Assembly: GCF_000003195.3 (NCBI RefSeq)
Contig: NC_012877.2
Span: forward strand, 9,960,855-10,024,854
DNA length: 64,000 bases
Source: Sorghum bicolor
Taxonomy: Eukaryota > Streptophyta > Magnoliopsida > Poales > Poaceae
Reading direction: 5' to 3'
The notes beneath the pieces were generated by a model, which saw nothing but the letters and a program-made list of their open reading frames with translations, was not told the DNA's origin and did not search any database. Of this stretch, positions 45,968 through 56,124 are shown piece by piece; within the stretch, counting starts at the first letter, position 1, and the number at the start of each line of letters is the position of its first letter. A program made the translations under genes and the position numbers.

Positions 45968-48159
45968 GAAAACGGAGAGTCCCGTTCGGAGGACGTAAAA
46001 ACACCGAACGCCTTGCCAAAAGGTAAACTTGGTAGTTATCTTTTTCCTTTCAATTATTTAAAATAGTTTTGTTAGTTAATCAGGTTCATATCATCTTGAA
46101 AAGAAAATAAAAATATTGAAAATAGTAAGCCCCATGTGAGTATGCTCATGGCATAAAACCCATAAGTACATTCACTGTGGTGGTGTAAAAATGAAATAAA
46201 TATATTCCTGTCCTATAAAAATAAAATTATAAAAAATAAATTTATGATCCTACTAAAGAGTGTAACATTTATTGAGGAGGCTCAACATGATAAAGGCTAG
46301 GTATTTATGCTAACACTTAACCAGTTCCACAAAGCTTTGTTGTCTATTTGAGCTCCACAGAATTCACGGATCAAAGAAGACTAGCAGACGGAGGACATCC
46401 TAATCGCTGACAGAGTGCTGCCGACATTCAAATACACCTCCGCCACCTGCTAGCTACATCAAAAGGAATTACGTCAAAATCCAGCTTGGGGGAGAGCACC
46501 CCCATTTATCCAGCTAAGTATTCTACTCATGTTTATATTTTACTCAAATAATAAAAAGATGCATAATTATAAAAACCTAAATAAAGATTTTGTGCTTATA
46601 TATATATATATCTTTGCTTAGCTTGCTAAATAAATAAATAAAGTTTGCTATGAACCCTCATGATAAGCTCTCACATGGAAATGATGAATAGTTGCTCTGC
46701 CATGACTAGTTCTCAAAATTGAAATCTCTCTCAAGTTTAGGCATGACTGTTATTAATTAAGATTTGCTCTAAACCTGAACTTGTGGGAAGAGTACTTGAT
46801 CTAAAGTCTAAGTTGTTAACAGATATGATATGGGAAGGTTGAGCTGCTGTTTATCTGTTCCTAGAGATGCTAGAATTTTGGAGAATTTTATCTTTGAAAA
46901 TCTTTAAAATGTTGCATGATGAGTTCCTCTATGATGAGAGTTTAAATTCCTACCACAGCCATATATACATGCTTGCTAGACTATGAACCACACATTTACT
47001 TTACTACTTATGAGCATTGAGTGTGGTCAAGCTGTGTAGACCCTTAGGAGCTTGTCATGTGGTTAAAATCAATATTCACTTGCACGTTCACTCATACATG
47101 CTGCTTCTACTCCGGAAGTACGCATCCACATATATCCATCCATTTCCATCTCCAGAACCACCCAAAAATATTCTACTCCTAATCCGGGAGAGAATAGCCA
47201 AAAATATTTCTATTTTTCCCCTATGAAATAAATGTTCAAGTTATCTTGTTACTACCACTTGCTATATTATCTCATGAGATGAGTGCTCTAATAAAAAAAA
47301 GAAAAAAAAATGAGAGAAAAAAAAAGAGAAAAAAAAAGAGATACGAGGAAATAAAAAGGGGCAAGTGCCCGGAACCTCGAAAGAAAAGAAAAAGTGAGAC
47401 GAGAGGTAAAAATGGACATGTGTCCGACAGTAGAATTAGGGGTACAAGATACCCACCCAAGAGAAATGAAAAAGAAAATATAGAGCATCTCATTCTCCTC
47501 AAAAAGTTTCAAAAGAGCAAGAAAGGTATGTTTCCCCTCAAAAGAGCATAAGTAGAATTAGACTTTCACCATTGTTATCACCATCATTACCATGCACCAT
47601 TCATTCGCCACACATGCACATCTTTATTTGACGTATTGACTTGTTCTTCTGGATCCATGGTTTGACTATGCAATAAATGTCTTGTAAGTATGTATTAGTT
47701 GTCTCCCACCTATGAGCTCCAGATATCAAAACCTTATTAGAGTAGGGTGAGAGAGAAGGCAATGCCACTATGCCTCATACCAAAAATACCACATACTTTG
47801 AGAGAAGGCATATACCATTACTGCTTTGGCAAGGATCCAGAAATACCACAAAAGAGAGACTAGAGAGAGTCATACAAGGAATCTCTGAGTTTTATTTGAA
47901 AATCTGCAAAAACTCCAGAGCTATAGTTAATCGAAGAACAAGAGACATGGTGCTTGACTAGACTGTTCTATCTTTTAACTACTCAAGACAGAAGTGACGG
48001 TTACAAGTCCCATGGTGAAAGGTAAATGAGTAAGTTTTAAGTCTTAACAGTTTACTCTAACCAGTGATGAGATCTTGTTTAAACGCATGTGTATCTTTAA
48101 GTTATGAAACCACTGCAGAAACTCTTGAGTTCATCTTTGCTCAGGGACGAGCAAAGGTT
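45968..48159 (+). other. 3' non-coding region of Element 4
   Basis: It is collinear with that of Element 2, including the post-stop hairpins (near 45983-46040) and the cluster at 47344-47454. No gene is seen. Confidence 0.7.
47344..47454 (+). other. Conserved hairpin cluster (Element 4 copy)
   Basis: CGAGG/CCTCG encloses GGGC-AAGT-GCCC (47359-47370). GGAC-ATGT-GTCC (47414-47425) follows, with one change confined to the loop, then GGGTA-CAAGA-TACCC (to 47454). Confidence 0.65.
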
Positions 48160-48174
48160 AAGCTTGGGGGAGCT
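48160..48174 (+). other. Polypurine tract, Element 4
   Basis: AAGCTTGGGGGAGCT lies directly before the 3' LTR. Confidence 0.8.
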
Positions 48175-49453
48175 TGTTGACGGTCCTTAATGCACATATT
48201 TAACCATCAATTAATCATAGAAAAGGATCCAAATGCAACAACACCTAGACTTAGGGTTTTATCTGACAGAATTCCACGAGTTTTGGTGTTTGTCTATTTC
48301 TGCAGGGGGTTATCAGGAAATATGGAGGAAAGGCCCACACGTCGGGTTTACATAGAGATATTAACGTGCCGCGCAATTTTCTATCATCTAGAAGACTCCA
48401 GAAGCCACGGGACCGAAGCGGAAGCCGAGAGGCCTCAGGGACAGGGCGCCCGCCCTAGTCCTGAGGGCGCCCGCCCTCCCCCCTGGACCAATCAGGGTGA
48501 AGTTCGGGGATCATGCTCCACCGACCTAATACTTCAAGGAAAACCACACGATCAATGTCGGTTTGATCCGGCGGCCCAGATTCACTTGAAGGGACTATAA
48601 AACCAGACCCCCTGGCCCCTGGAGATCATACCTCTTCTACAGAATCAAAGCTAGGGTTTCAATTCTTCATCCAAGTAGAGAGGATCCCTCTAGTTCTTCT
48701 AGTTCTACCTCTAGTTCATCTAGATCTAGTTTTAGTTCATCTAGTTCTAGTTCTAGTTCCTCTAGTTCTAGTTCTAGTTAGTTCTAGTTGTAATCTAGAA
48801 AATAGGGAGAGAGAAGAGGAGAGCGGAGGAGGAGCCGGATCTGTCGGATCTTCCTCAACATTGTACTTTTGCAGCAACTGGTTCGTCCTTCATCGTTCTC
48901 CAGGTTCTTCAACTCATAATTCCTGAGTTCTTTAATTACTTTTATTTACATTCAAGTTATTTATTGGATTCCCGCTTGCATCAGGTGCTCTAGTCTTTAT
49001 AACGCTAGAGTAGTAATTAATAGATTAGACGTGGTGTTTAGTCTTGCGATTACCTGGAATTGCACCCAATCCTACGGATTGTTGTGGTAGCCCTAGGGTA
49101 GTGACAGCCCTAACGGTCGACGTATTCCACCACGTTCGGATCGGTGTTTGTAGGACCGTAGTCAGACCTTCCTAGCCCCCTTCTCATCTCTTTCTGTGGT
49201 TAGTGCTCTGATGTCCCGATATAGATAATCTTGAAGTAATTCTTGATTCTTAGATCAACTAGAGAACTCTCAGGAAACTTCCTCTCTTCCCACCAAAAAT
49301 ATTCATATAGTTATCCTTGGGCGATCTTGGATCTTAATTAGTACACTCACGTTCTCTGTGGAAAATCGATACTCTGGAATACTCCCGGGCGAAAGCTACA
49401 TCGGTATCCGTGCGCTTGCGGATTTTTTCTGTTTGCGTTTAAAATACCCAACA
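48175..49453 (+). repeat. 3' LTR of Element 4
   Basis: This partner of 41761-43031 is nearly identical outside the microsatellite, which suggests a young insertion. It is followed by ACAAG. Confidence 0.92.
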
Positions 49454-49458
49454 ACAAG

Positions 49459-49738
49459 ATGGCTCCAGGAGTAAGGGCTAGCAAGAGAGTTAGGGCATCT
49501 AAAGGATTAGAGGTGCAACCTTCTCAATCACAAACAAGAACATCCAAAAGGCTTCATTTGTTAGCAACTCAAGGGCAGAGTGATGAAGAAACACCACAAA
49601 GGTCTTGTACACCTGCAGAATCAGGTAATGCAACTACTGTTGAGGACACTACAGCTACAGAGGGAGACATTGGAGGTGCTGCTCAAGACACTACATGTGC
49701 TGATGAAAACAATGTACTTGGACATGATGACACTGAAG
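49459..49738 (+). CDS. Transposase_24-type protein, exon 3, right part
   Basis: It continues the exon cut at 41760, starting MAPGVRASKRVRASKGLE: basic first, then Ser/Thr/Glu-rich. It ends at GAAG before GCAAGT, a GC-type splice donor. Only this donor gives the phase (1) that fits the next exon; the nearby GT (49743) does not. Confidence 0.75.
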
Positions 49739-49830
49739 GCAAGTAAAAGTTTCATTGTCATTCAAATATGGCTTCTCTCTTGCAGACTTACATGAGACAA
49801 AATCATTTTTATTCAAATTCTGTTTTGTAG

Positions 49831-50087
49831 GTCCGGCAGAGCAAGCCCCAAGGAGGCCCAGGCCACCCACCAAGGGAACACAGCTGGATAGGATGACCAA
49901 AGCTATGGGAAGGAGAATGCCCATAACTGTTGGAGAAGGCAAAAGAAGGCCTCATGAACCTGTTCAGGCCGCCAAGTTTGCACCTGAATCTGGTGTGATC
50001 ATTAGAGATAAGATCCCAATCCTCCCTCATTGGAAGGAATACAAGAAAGATAATCAACATTACAAGAATTTTGTGGGAAAGCTATGT
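49831..50087 (+). CDS. Transposase_24-type protein, exon 4 (domain start)
   Basis: The acceptor is TTTTGTAG and the donor TGT followed by GTAAGT. It encodes APRRPRPPTKGTQLDRMTK and IPILPHWKEYKKDNQHYKNF, early motifs of the plant Ptta/En/Spm transposase family (Transposase_24). Confidence 0.82.
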
Positions 50088-50173
50088 GTAAGTGCTTTAC
50101 TGTTTATATGGTTCAATTGCATGTCTGTTTATACTTCATTGACTAACTAATTATGCAATTGCTTGATGACTAG

Positions 50174-50386
50174 GGGCGTTTGGCCATCAACAAAGAGGAC
50201 AAGGCAACTGAGGAAGCTTGCACAGATATTATGCGCTCTGGGGTGCGACAGTTGCGTTATCGCCTCAAGAAAAAATATTTCATTGGTGTACCTGCAGATC
50301 AGATTAGGACAACTTCTCCTGTTCCTTCCATGAAAGATGAACAATGGAGGGCACTTGTTGCAAAGTGGACTGATCCAAAGAACATG
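50174..50386 (+). CDS. Transposase_24-type protein, exon 5 (domain core)
   Basis: The acceptor is GACTAG and the donor ATG followed by GTACCT. The core reads RQLRYRLKKKYFIGVPADQI and DEQWRALVAKWTDPKNM, the W-x-x-L-V...W pattern typical of the family. This is 71 codons in phase 0. Confidence 0.82.
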
Positions 50387-50495
50387 GTACCTTCTCATTT
50401 CAATGATCTTGTCATATATTGTTTGTCATTCAGTTTGGAAAGTACCTTATCATTTGAAACCTATTACCTCATCTGTCATGTTCATCCTCTTGTAG

Positions 50496-50588
50496 GAGTC
50501 AAGTGAAAAGAACAAGCAGAATCGCAGTAAAGTCAAGTATCATCAGGCAACAGGTTCTCGCAGCTATGTGGCACACTTACATGCATAT
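50496..50588 (+). CDS. Transposase_24-type protein, exon 6
   Basis: It encodes ESSEKNKQNRSKVKYHQATG and SRSYVAHLHAY, matching the family's N-R-x-K...H..GS+SY motif. The donor is TAT followed by GTAAGT. This is 31 codons. Confidence 0.82.
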
Positions 50589-50682
50589 GTAAGTAAATAG
50601 AACTTGTACATATTTCAACTAAACAACTTGTTTTGAATTTGATCTAACATAATTTTGCTGTATTTCATTATCTACCAAACAG

Positions 50683-50808
50683 AAGCAGAAGACAAATAAT
50701 GCAGAACCTAGCACAGAAGTAAATGAAGAACTTGATGCGGTGGAGGCCTTCAAGACCTGCCATACCAGCTCCAAACATGGTCAGACTGAACCTGTAAAAG
50801 AAGCAATT
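50683..50808 (+). CDS. Transposase_24-type protein, exon 7
   Basis: The acceptor is AAACAG and the donor ATT followed by GTAAGT. It is 42 codons, hydrophilic, with VEAFKTCHTSSKHG in the middle. Confidence 0.75.
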
Positions 50809-51679
50809 GTAAGTCCCAAAATCTTTAGGAAAATAAACAATTTGGTTGGTCATGTCGGACATGTTTTGCCTTACTGTAAATTAGCTGCCCTTATGTGCAT
50901 GTCACAATTAAGTGCTACTTTTTGTTGTGCATGTACTGCTACAAATTGTGGCTGATTAGACTTGACTTTGATGATAGTAAGAACCCACAAAACATATGCT
51001 CAAGTACAATCACCTACTATATTATAGTAATAACAGATAGCAAGTTTCATTAACATTACAAACCTTTCTAAGTAGCTTGTCAATTCTGACTACTATGTTC
51101 TGCAGTAAACTTAAGTTTCAACAGTCATCTAGGGAACAGACACCCACCAAACTCAATAGTTTTCAGAACTGGTACATTTCCTTTTGCATCAGCATGGTCA
51201 GGGTCATTTCTTGTGAAATTAAGTTATATACCTACTTATTATTTATGTTTCCTATCTGCACACTTCTTTTAATAATTATGACCACACTATGAATTAAGGG
51301 AAAGCCATAGTTGTATCTAGAAAACAAACACCAAACTCTAAAGTTTTCAGAACTGCTACAGTTCATTTTGCATCAGCATAGTTGGATTTGTTTTCATCAT
51401 ATAACTTCCACTTGAGCATCCATCTTATTTTGTTAACCAACCTTACAAATGTAGCTCATATGCTGATTCCTAAGTACTTTACATTAGCAGCTGAGCTCCA
51501 TGATGTCTTATGTTAATGAATAGTATTAATGCAACTATTTAACTTACAACTGTTGTTGTCCAACATATTATGTGGTTAAAGATCAACATAGCTTTCAATT
51601 TTGTCAAATACATCTGCTATAATATTTCCTCAAATTAATGCAATAAGAATCAACTAATTGTGGGTCATTGATGTTTCAG
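50809..51679 (+). other. Intron 7 of the Transposase_24 gene
   Basis: It begins GTAAGT and ends TGTTTCAG, 871 bp and AT-rich. Partly repeated text lies inside (ACACCCACCAAACTC near 51138 and ACACCAAACTC near 51328, both followed by AGTTTTCAGAACTG). No gene is seen. Confidence 0.7.
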
Positions 51680-52063
51680 TCAAATATGGAAGCTTTGAGG
51701 GCACCCGTTGCTGAAGGAGAGCCAACATTTTCTAGTGTCGAAGTTGTGACCCAGGTACTGTCCCAAAACAGCTCACACAACTTCCTCAAGAGTGTTGGCA
51801 TCAAACAAGTGGCATCCACCAAATCTTCATCATCAAATGAAAGCGAACTGCGAGAACAGCTCACAGCTGAAGCTACGGCTGCTGTACAAGGTGAACTTGA
51901 TGATCTCAAGAAGCGGAGTGAAGAAGCTGAGGAAAAGCTTGCAAGGACACAACAGGAGTTGGAGGAGTACAAGAAGATTACAGAGATAAACAACAAGGCA
52001 ATCGAGGAGAACAATGCGCTGCTCAAGCGTATCTTGTCCCTCAATGGTGGTTCTTCGACATGA
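51680..52063 (+). CDS. Transposase_24-type protein, last exon with coiled coil
   Basis: It is 127 codons plus TGA. After SNMEALRAPV comes a helix-forming stretch (about 51840-52030) with E/K/A/Q-rich heptads (ELDDLKKRSEEAEEKLARTQ), a predicted coiled coil for dimerisation. In characterised CACTA systems the TnpA-type partner binds subterminal repeats; that role is inferred here. Confidence 0.82.
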   Translation, partial: SNMEALRAPVAEGEPTFSSVEVVTQVLSQNSSHNFLKSVGIKQVASTKSSSSNESELREQLTAEATAAVQGELDDLKKRSEEAEEKLARTQQELEEYKKITEINNKAIEENNALLKRILSLNGGSST

Positions 52064-52430
52064 GCGTTGTTCTATGATGGCCATTTTGATTATGCTGTTC
52101 TGTGCTGCACTTAGCTAATGTTATTTGCTCAAACTTATGATGGTGTTCGTTTCAAACTTTAGTACTTGTGAGCCTGTCATGTTACTATGTGAACTTCATG
52201 ACAGTACTTGTTGCAAACCTCTTATTTGTGGGTCTCTTAGTTGTCAAAACAAAGTTTATTTTGTTGGTTAAGTTGAATGGCCATTGCAATACTTGAAATG
52301 TTCATTTATGAAAGGCTTTGATCATTTAAGTACAATTTCCATAAATAAATCAACATGTGCACCACTGCTGAAATTATCCAATGATGATTTCTATTTTAAT
52401 CACTGACAAATTCAAAATTATATTATGACG
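52064..52430 (+). other. 3' untranslated region and end of the Transposase_24 gene
   Basis: AT-rich, with a possible poly(A) signal AATAAA at 52344. No other gene is seen. Confidence 0.5.
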
Positions 52431-52966
52431 AAAATGGTAACCAATCAGAGCATGCCACGTGGCCTAATCAAAAGCGGAAACGTGGCCGCAAAAAATGACC
52501 ATGCCAACATCCACGTCAGCAGCTACGTGGTTGGCCACGTCAGCAGCCACGTGGCGACCCACGTCAGCAGCCACGTGGCTGGCCACGTCACCAAACACGT
52601 GGCGAGCCATGTCAGCTGCTACGTGCCACGTCATCAGCCACGTGGATAGTACACGTCAGCCGCGAGCGTGGCAGACGGCGTCTGACCCTTGGCAGATGGC
52701 AAGTTACGACAAAAATGGGCCCATATTGATGACAAAAACCAATTGTCACAAAATGAAATCTCATCTGTGACAACGGATGTTTCGTCATAGAATAAATGCA
52801 CATCTATGACGAAAAAGCTCATTTCGTCACGGTATTCGAAATGTGACGCTCGTTCCATGACGAAGACCTTTTCGTCACAACTTCGTCACAAAATAAAAAA
52901 TGTGACGCTTTCAGAGTATTCAGTGACAAAAGCATAGCATCATTGATGAACACCTCCCTAGTAGTG
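52431..52966 (+). repeat. Right subterminal and terminal region of the CACTA element
   Basis: From about 52455 to 52675 there are about ten copies of CCACGTCAGCAGCCACGTGG-like units, many with palindromic CACGTG. GTGACGAAA/TTCGTCAC motifs and the TIR ending CTAGTAGTG follow. The GC array differs in sequence from the left one, sharing mainly the ACGTGG core. Confidence 0.8.
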
Positions 52967-54950
52967 AGATAGAATGGTCTAGTCAAGTATCATGTCTCTT
53001 ATTCTTGATCAGCTATAGCTCTAGAGTTTTTGTAGATTTTCAAATAAAACTCAGAGATTCCTTGTATGACTCTCTTAGATCTCTCTTTTGTGGTATTTTT
53101 GGATCCTTACCAAGGCAGTGATGGTATATGCCTTCTCTCAAAGTATGTAGTATTTGTGGTATAAGGCATAGTGACATTGCCTTCTCTCTCATCCTACTCT
53201 AATAAGGTTTTTGATATCTGGAGCTCATAGGTGGGAGATATAGTATACATACTTACAAGACATTTATTGCATAGTCAAACCATGGATCCAAAGAAACAAG
53301 TCAATAAGTCAAATCAAGATGTGCATGTGTGGCGAATGAATGGTGTATGATGATGATGGTGATAACAATGGTGAAAGTCTAATTCTACTGGTGCTCTTTT
53401 GAGGGGATACATACCTTTCTTGCTCTTTTAAAATTTTTGCGGAGTATGAGATGCTCTATATTTTATTTTTCTTTCCTCTCAAGTGGGTATCTTGTACCCC
53501 TAATTCTACTGTCGGACACTTGTCCATTTTTATCTCTCGTCTCACTTTTTTTTTTCTTTCAAGGTTCCAGGCACTTGCCCCTTTTTATTTCCTCGTATTC
53601 TCTTTTTTTAGAGCACTCATCTCCTGAAATAATATAGCAAGTGGAAGTAACCAAGATAACTCGACCATTTATTTCACAGGGAAAAATAGAAATAGAAGAA
53701 TGTTTTTGGCTATTCTCTCCCGGATTAGGAGTAGAATACTTTTGGGTGGTTCTAGAGATGGAAATGAGTGGATATATGTGGATGCGTACTTCCGGAGTAG
53801 AAGCAGCATGTGTGAGTGAACGTGCAAGTGAATCTTAATTTAACCACATAATTAGCTCCTAAGGGTCTACACAGCTTGACCACACTCAATGCTCATAAGC
53901 AGTAAAAAGTAAATGCGTGACTCAAAGTCTAGAAAGCATGTATATATGGCTGTGGTAGGAATTTAAACTCTCATCATACAGGAACTCATCATGTGATATT
54001 TTAAAAGATTTTCAAAGACAAAATTCTCCAGAATTCTAGCATCTCTAGGAACAGATAAACAGCAGCTCAACCTTCTCATATCATACCCGTTAACAACTTA
54101 GACTTCAGATCAAATTCTCTTCCCACAAGTTCAGGTTTAGAGCAAGTTTTAAATTATAACAGTTATGTCTAAACTTGAAAGAGAACTCAAATTTGAAAAT
54201 TAGGCAGAGCAACTATTCATCATATCCATGCTAGAGTTTTATTATTAAGATTCAGTTTAACATAGACACTTTATTTATTTATTAGGCACACTAAGCAAAA
54301 CACACACATATATATATAAGCACAAAATCTTTATTTGGTTTTTTATGATTATGTATATTTTTATTTTAATATAGTATAAGTATAAATGTAGATAGAAATA
54401 CTTAGCGGGATAAATGGGGGTGCTCTCCACGAAGCTGAATTTTGACGTAATTTCTTCTAATGTAGCTAGCAGGTGGCAGAGGTGTATTTGAAAGTCGGCA
54501 GTACCCTGACAGCGATTAGAATGTCCTCCGTCTGTTAGTCTTCTTGATCCTTAAATTATGTGGAGCTCAAATAGACAACAAAGCTTTGTGGAACTGATTA
54601 GGTGTTAACATAAATATCTAGCCTTTATCATGTTGAGCCTCCTCAATAAATATTACTCTCTTTGGTAGGATCACAATCTTATTTTTATATTTTCATTTTA
54701 TAAAGCAGAAAAATATCTTTATTTTATTTTTATGCCACCACAGTGAATGTACTTATGGGTTTTATGCCACTCGTATACTCACATGGGGCTTACTGTTTTT
54801 AACATTTTTATCTTCTTTTTAGGATAGTATGAACATAATTAACTAAGCAAACTATTTGAAATAATTGAAAGGAAAAGGATAACTACCAAGTTTACCTCTT
54901 GGCAAGGCGTTCGGTGTTTTTAAGTCCTCCGAACGAGACTCTATGTTTTC
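52967..54950 (-). other. 3' non-coding region of M1 (rest)
   Basis: It is collinear on the minus strand with 10624-12600 of Element 2. Includes the hairpin cluster at 53485-53595 and the post-stop hairpins near 54890-54945. No gene is seen. Confidence 0.75.
53485..53595 (-). other. Conserved hairpin cluster (M1 copy)
   Basis: Read on the minus strand: CGAGG with CCTTG (one G-U pair), inner GGGC-AAGT-GCCT (one G-U pair), GGAC-AAGT-GTCC and GGGTA-CAAGA-TACCC. The changes seen keep pairing possible. Confidence 0.6.
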
Positions 54951-56124
54951 TCAGTTGTCCTGGGATTCGTTGGATGACGTAGTCGGTGGTTCCGGCGGCG
55001 CCTCTTCTTCGTGTATAACTATCTTCTCTCTCCACACCTGACTCGGTGCAAAGGTCTCCTTAGGACAATTCTGTTCAAGCTGTATGTCTTCAGACCTTAC
55101 CACTTCTCCTTCGTAGTTTGCCCATCCGTCCTTGATGATTTGCCTCTTCTGGTTGTGGTTGCGTCGTCTTCTTCTTGTCCTGACCTGCTTAGAGTCTTCA
55201 ACTATATAATTAGGGTCAGTAAAATAGTGGCGTACCTTCTTAGACGAGAAGTGCATATGGACTTCTCCGGTTCCAATGTAGATGATTGCTTTAACAGTGC
55301 TGAGGAACAGTCTTCCAAGGATGATGGGTGGATCGTACTTGTCTTCTCCTATGAAAATATGTATGGACAAAATGATCGTCTATTTTTACAAGGACATGAG
55401 TTACTATACCTTCAACTTTTCAACATGTTTGATCTGCCATTTGGAGTTGAATGTACGTCAGTTTTAGGGGCATGGTTCCGAACAGGAGCTGATAGGTGAC
55501 TGTGGCCATTATGTTGACGCCCGACCCGGTGTCGCAAAATGTCTTGTCGAAGTTGTATCCATTAATGGAGCAACGGATGCTTGGCATACTTGGGTCGTCC
55601 TTCTTGGTTAGGAACGGTGACTTAAGTCGATGATCTTGACCTCCATAAACTGCAGTGACCATCTTAGCTGACTCGGTCCACACTTGCTTATTCTTGTTCC
55701 TCCTGTTGGTCCTCTTCCTTGGTTCATGTCGGGATTACTCTGGGATTTGTGTAGTCTTGTTCTTGAAGGAAAATGTCTCCTTCCTCCCTTTGATGTAGAA
55801 ACTGATCTTGGCAGCACTAGCGTAGATGACAGCTCCCGAGGTGTTCAGGAATGGCCTCCCTAAGATGACGGGTGCCCTCTCTTCACTACCAGTCTCTAAC
55901 ACCACGAAGTCTGCTGGGGCACACAAGGTTCCAACTCGGACGCAGAGGTTCTTCAATATTCCCTTGGGGAAACTTAGTGTCCAATCTGCAAGCTGTAAAC
56001 ACATGATTGTTTCTAATAAAGGATATGTAAAGAATTTTTCATAGAGTACCCTAGGGATAATGTTGACACTAGAGCCAAAGTCGCAGAGTGCTTCTGGGAA
56101 CTCCACCATGCCGATGGAGATCGG
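54951..56124 (-). pseudogene. Protease domains of M1, downstream part
   Basis: Read on the minus strand, it continues the frame cut by the solo LTR. It holds LCDFGSSVNIIP (near 56080), ILGRPFLN (near 55860), the basic linker, DTGSGVNIMA (near 55525), ILGRLFLS (near 55320) and the acidic tail, ending at 54951. Frame breaks occur near 55735, 55690 and 55400. Confidence 0.85.

Larger units (their letters stand above)
41761..49453 (+). mobile_element. Element 4: chimeric, Gag-less relative with different U5
   Basis: It is 7,693 bp with LTRs of 1,271 and 1,279 bp and a perfect target duplication ACAAG (41756-41760 and 49454-49458). The first ~1.7 kb of the interior (43057-44740) is unrelated to Element 2, while the rest (44745-48174) is homologous to its protease and 3' region. 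No RT or integrase is seen. It interrupts an exon of the CACTA gene. Confidence 0.92.
25853..52966 (+). mobile_element. CACTA (En/Spm-type) DNA transposon with two genes and two nested retrotransposons
   Basis: Terminal inverted repeats begin CACTACTAG at 25853 and end CTAGTAGTG at 52966. They match over nearly 30 bp and share GTGTTCATCAATGA. Many TTCGTCAC/GTGACGAAA subterminal motifs follow at both ends. It encodes a Tnp2-type transposase and a Transposase_24-type protein, the two genes of autonomous plant CACTA elements. Without nested Elements 4 and 5 it is about 11.1 kb. AGAT flanks both sides, with two extra bases (CA) at the left, so the expected 3-bp duplication is not clean. It lies in the 3' region of M1. 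Confidence 0.93.
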
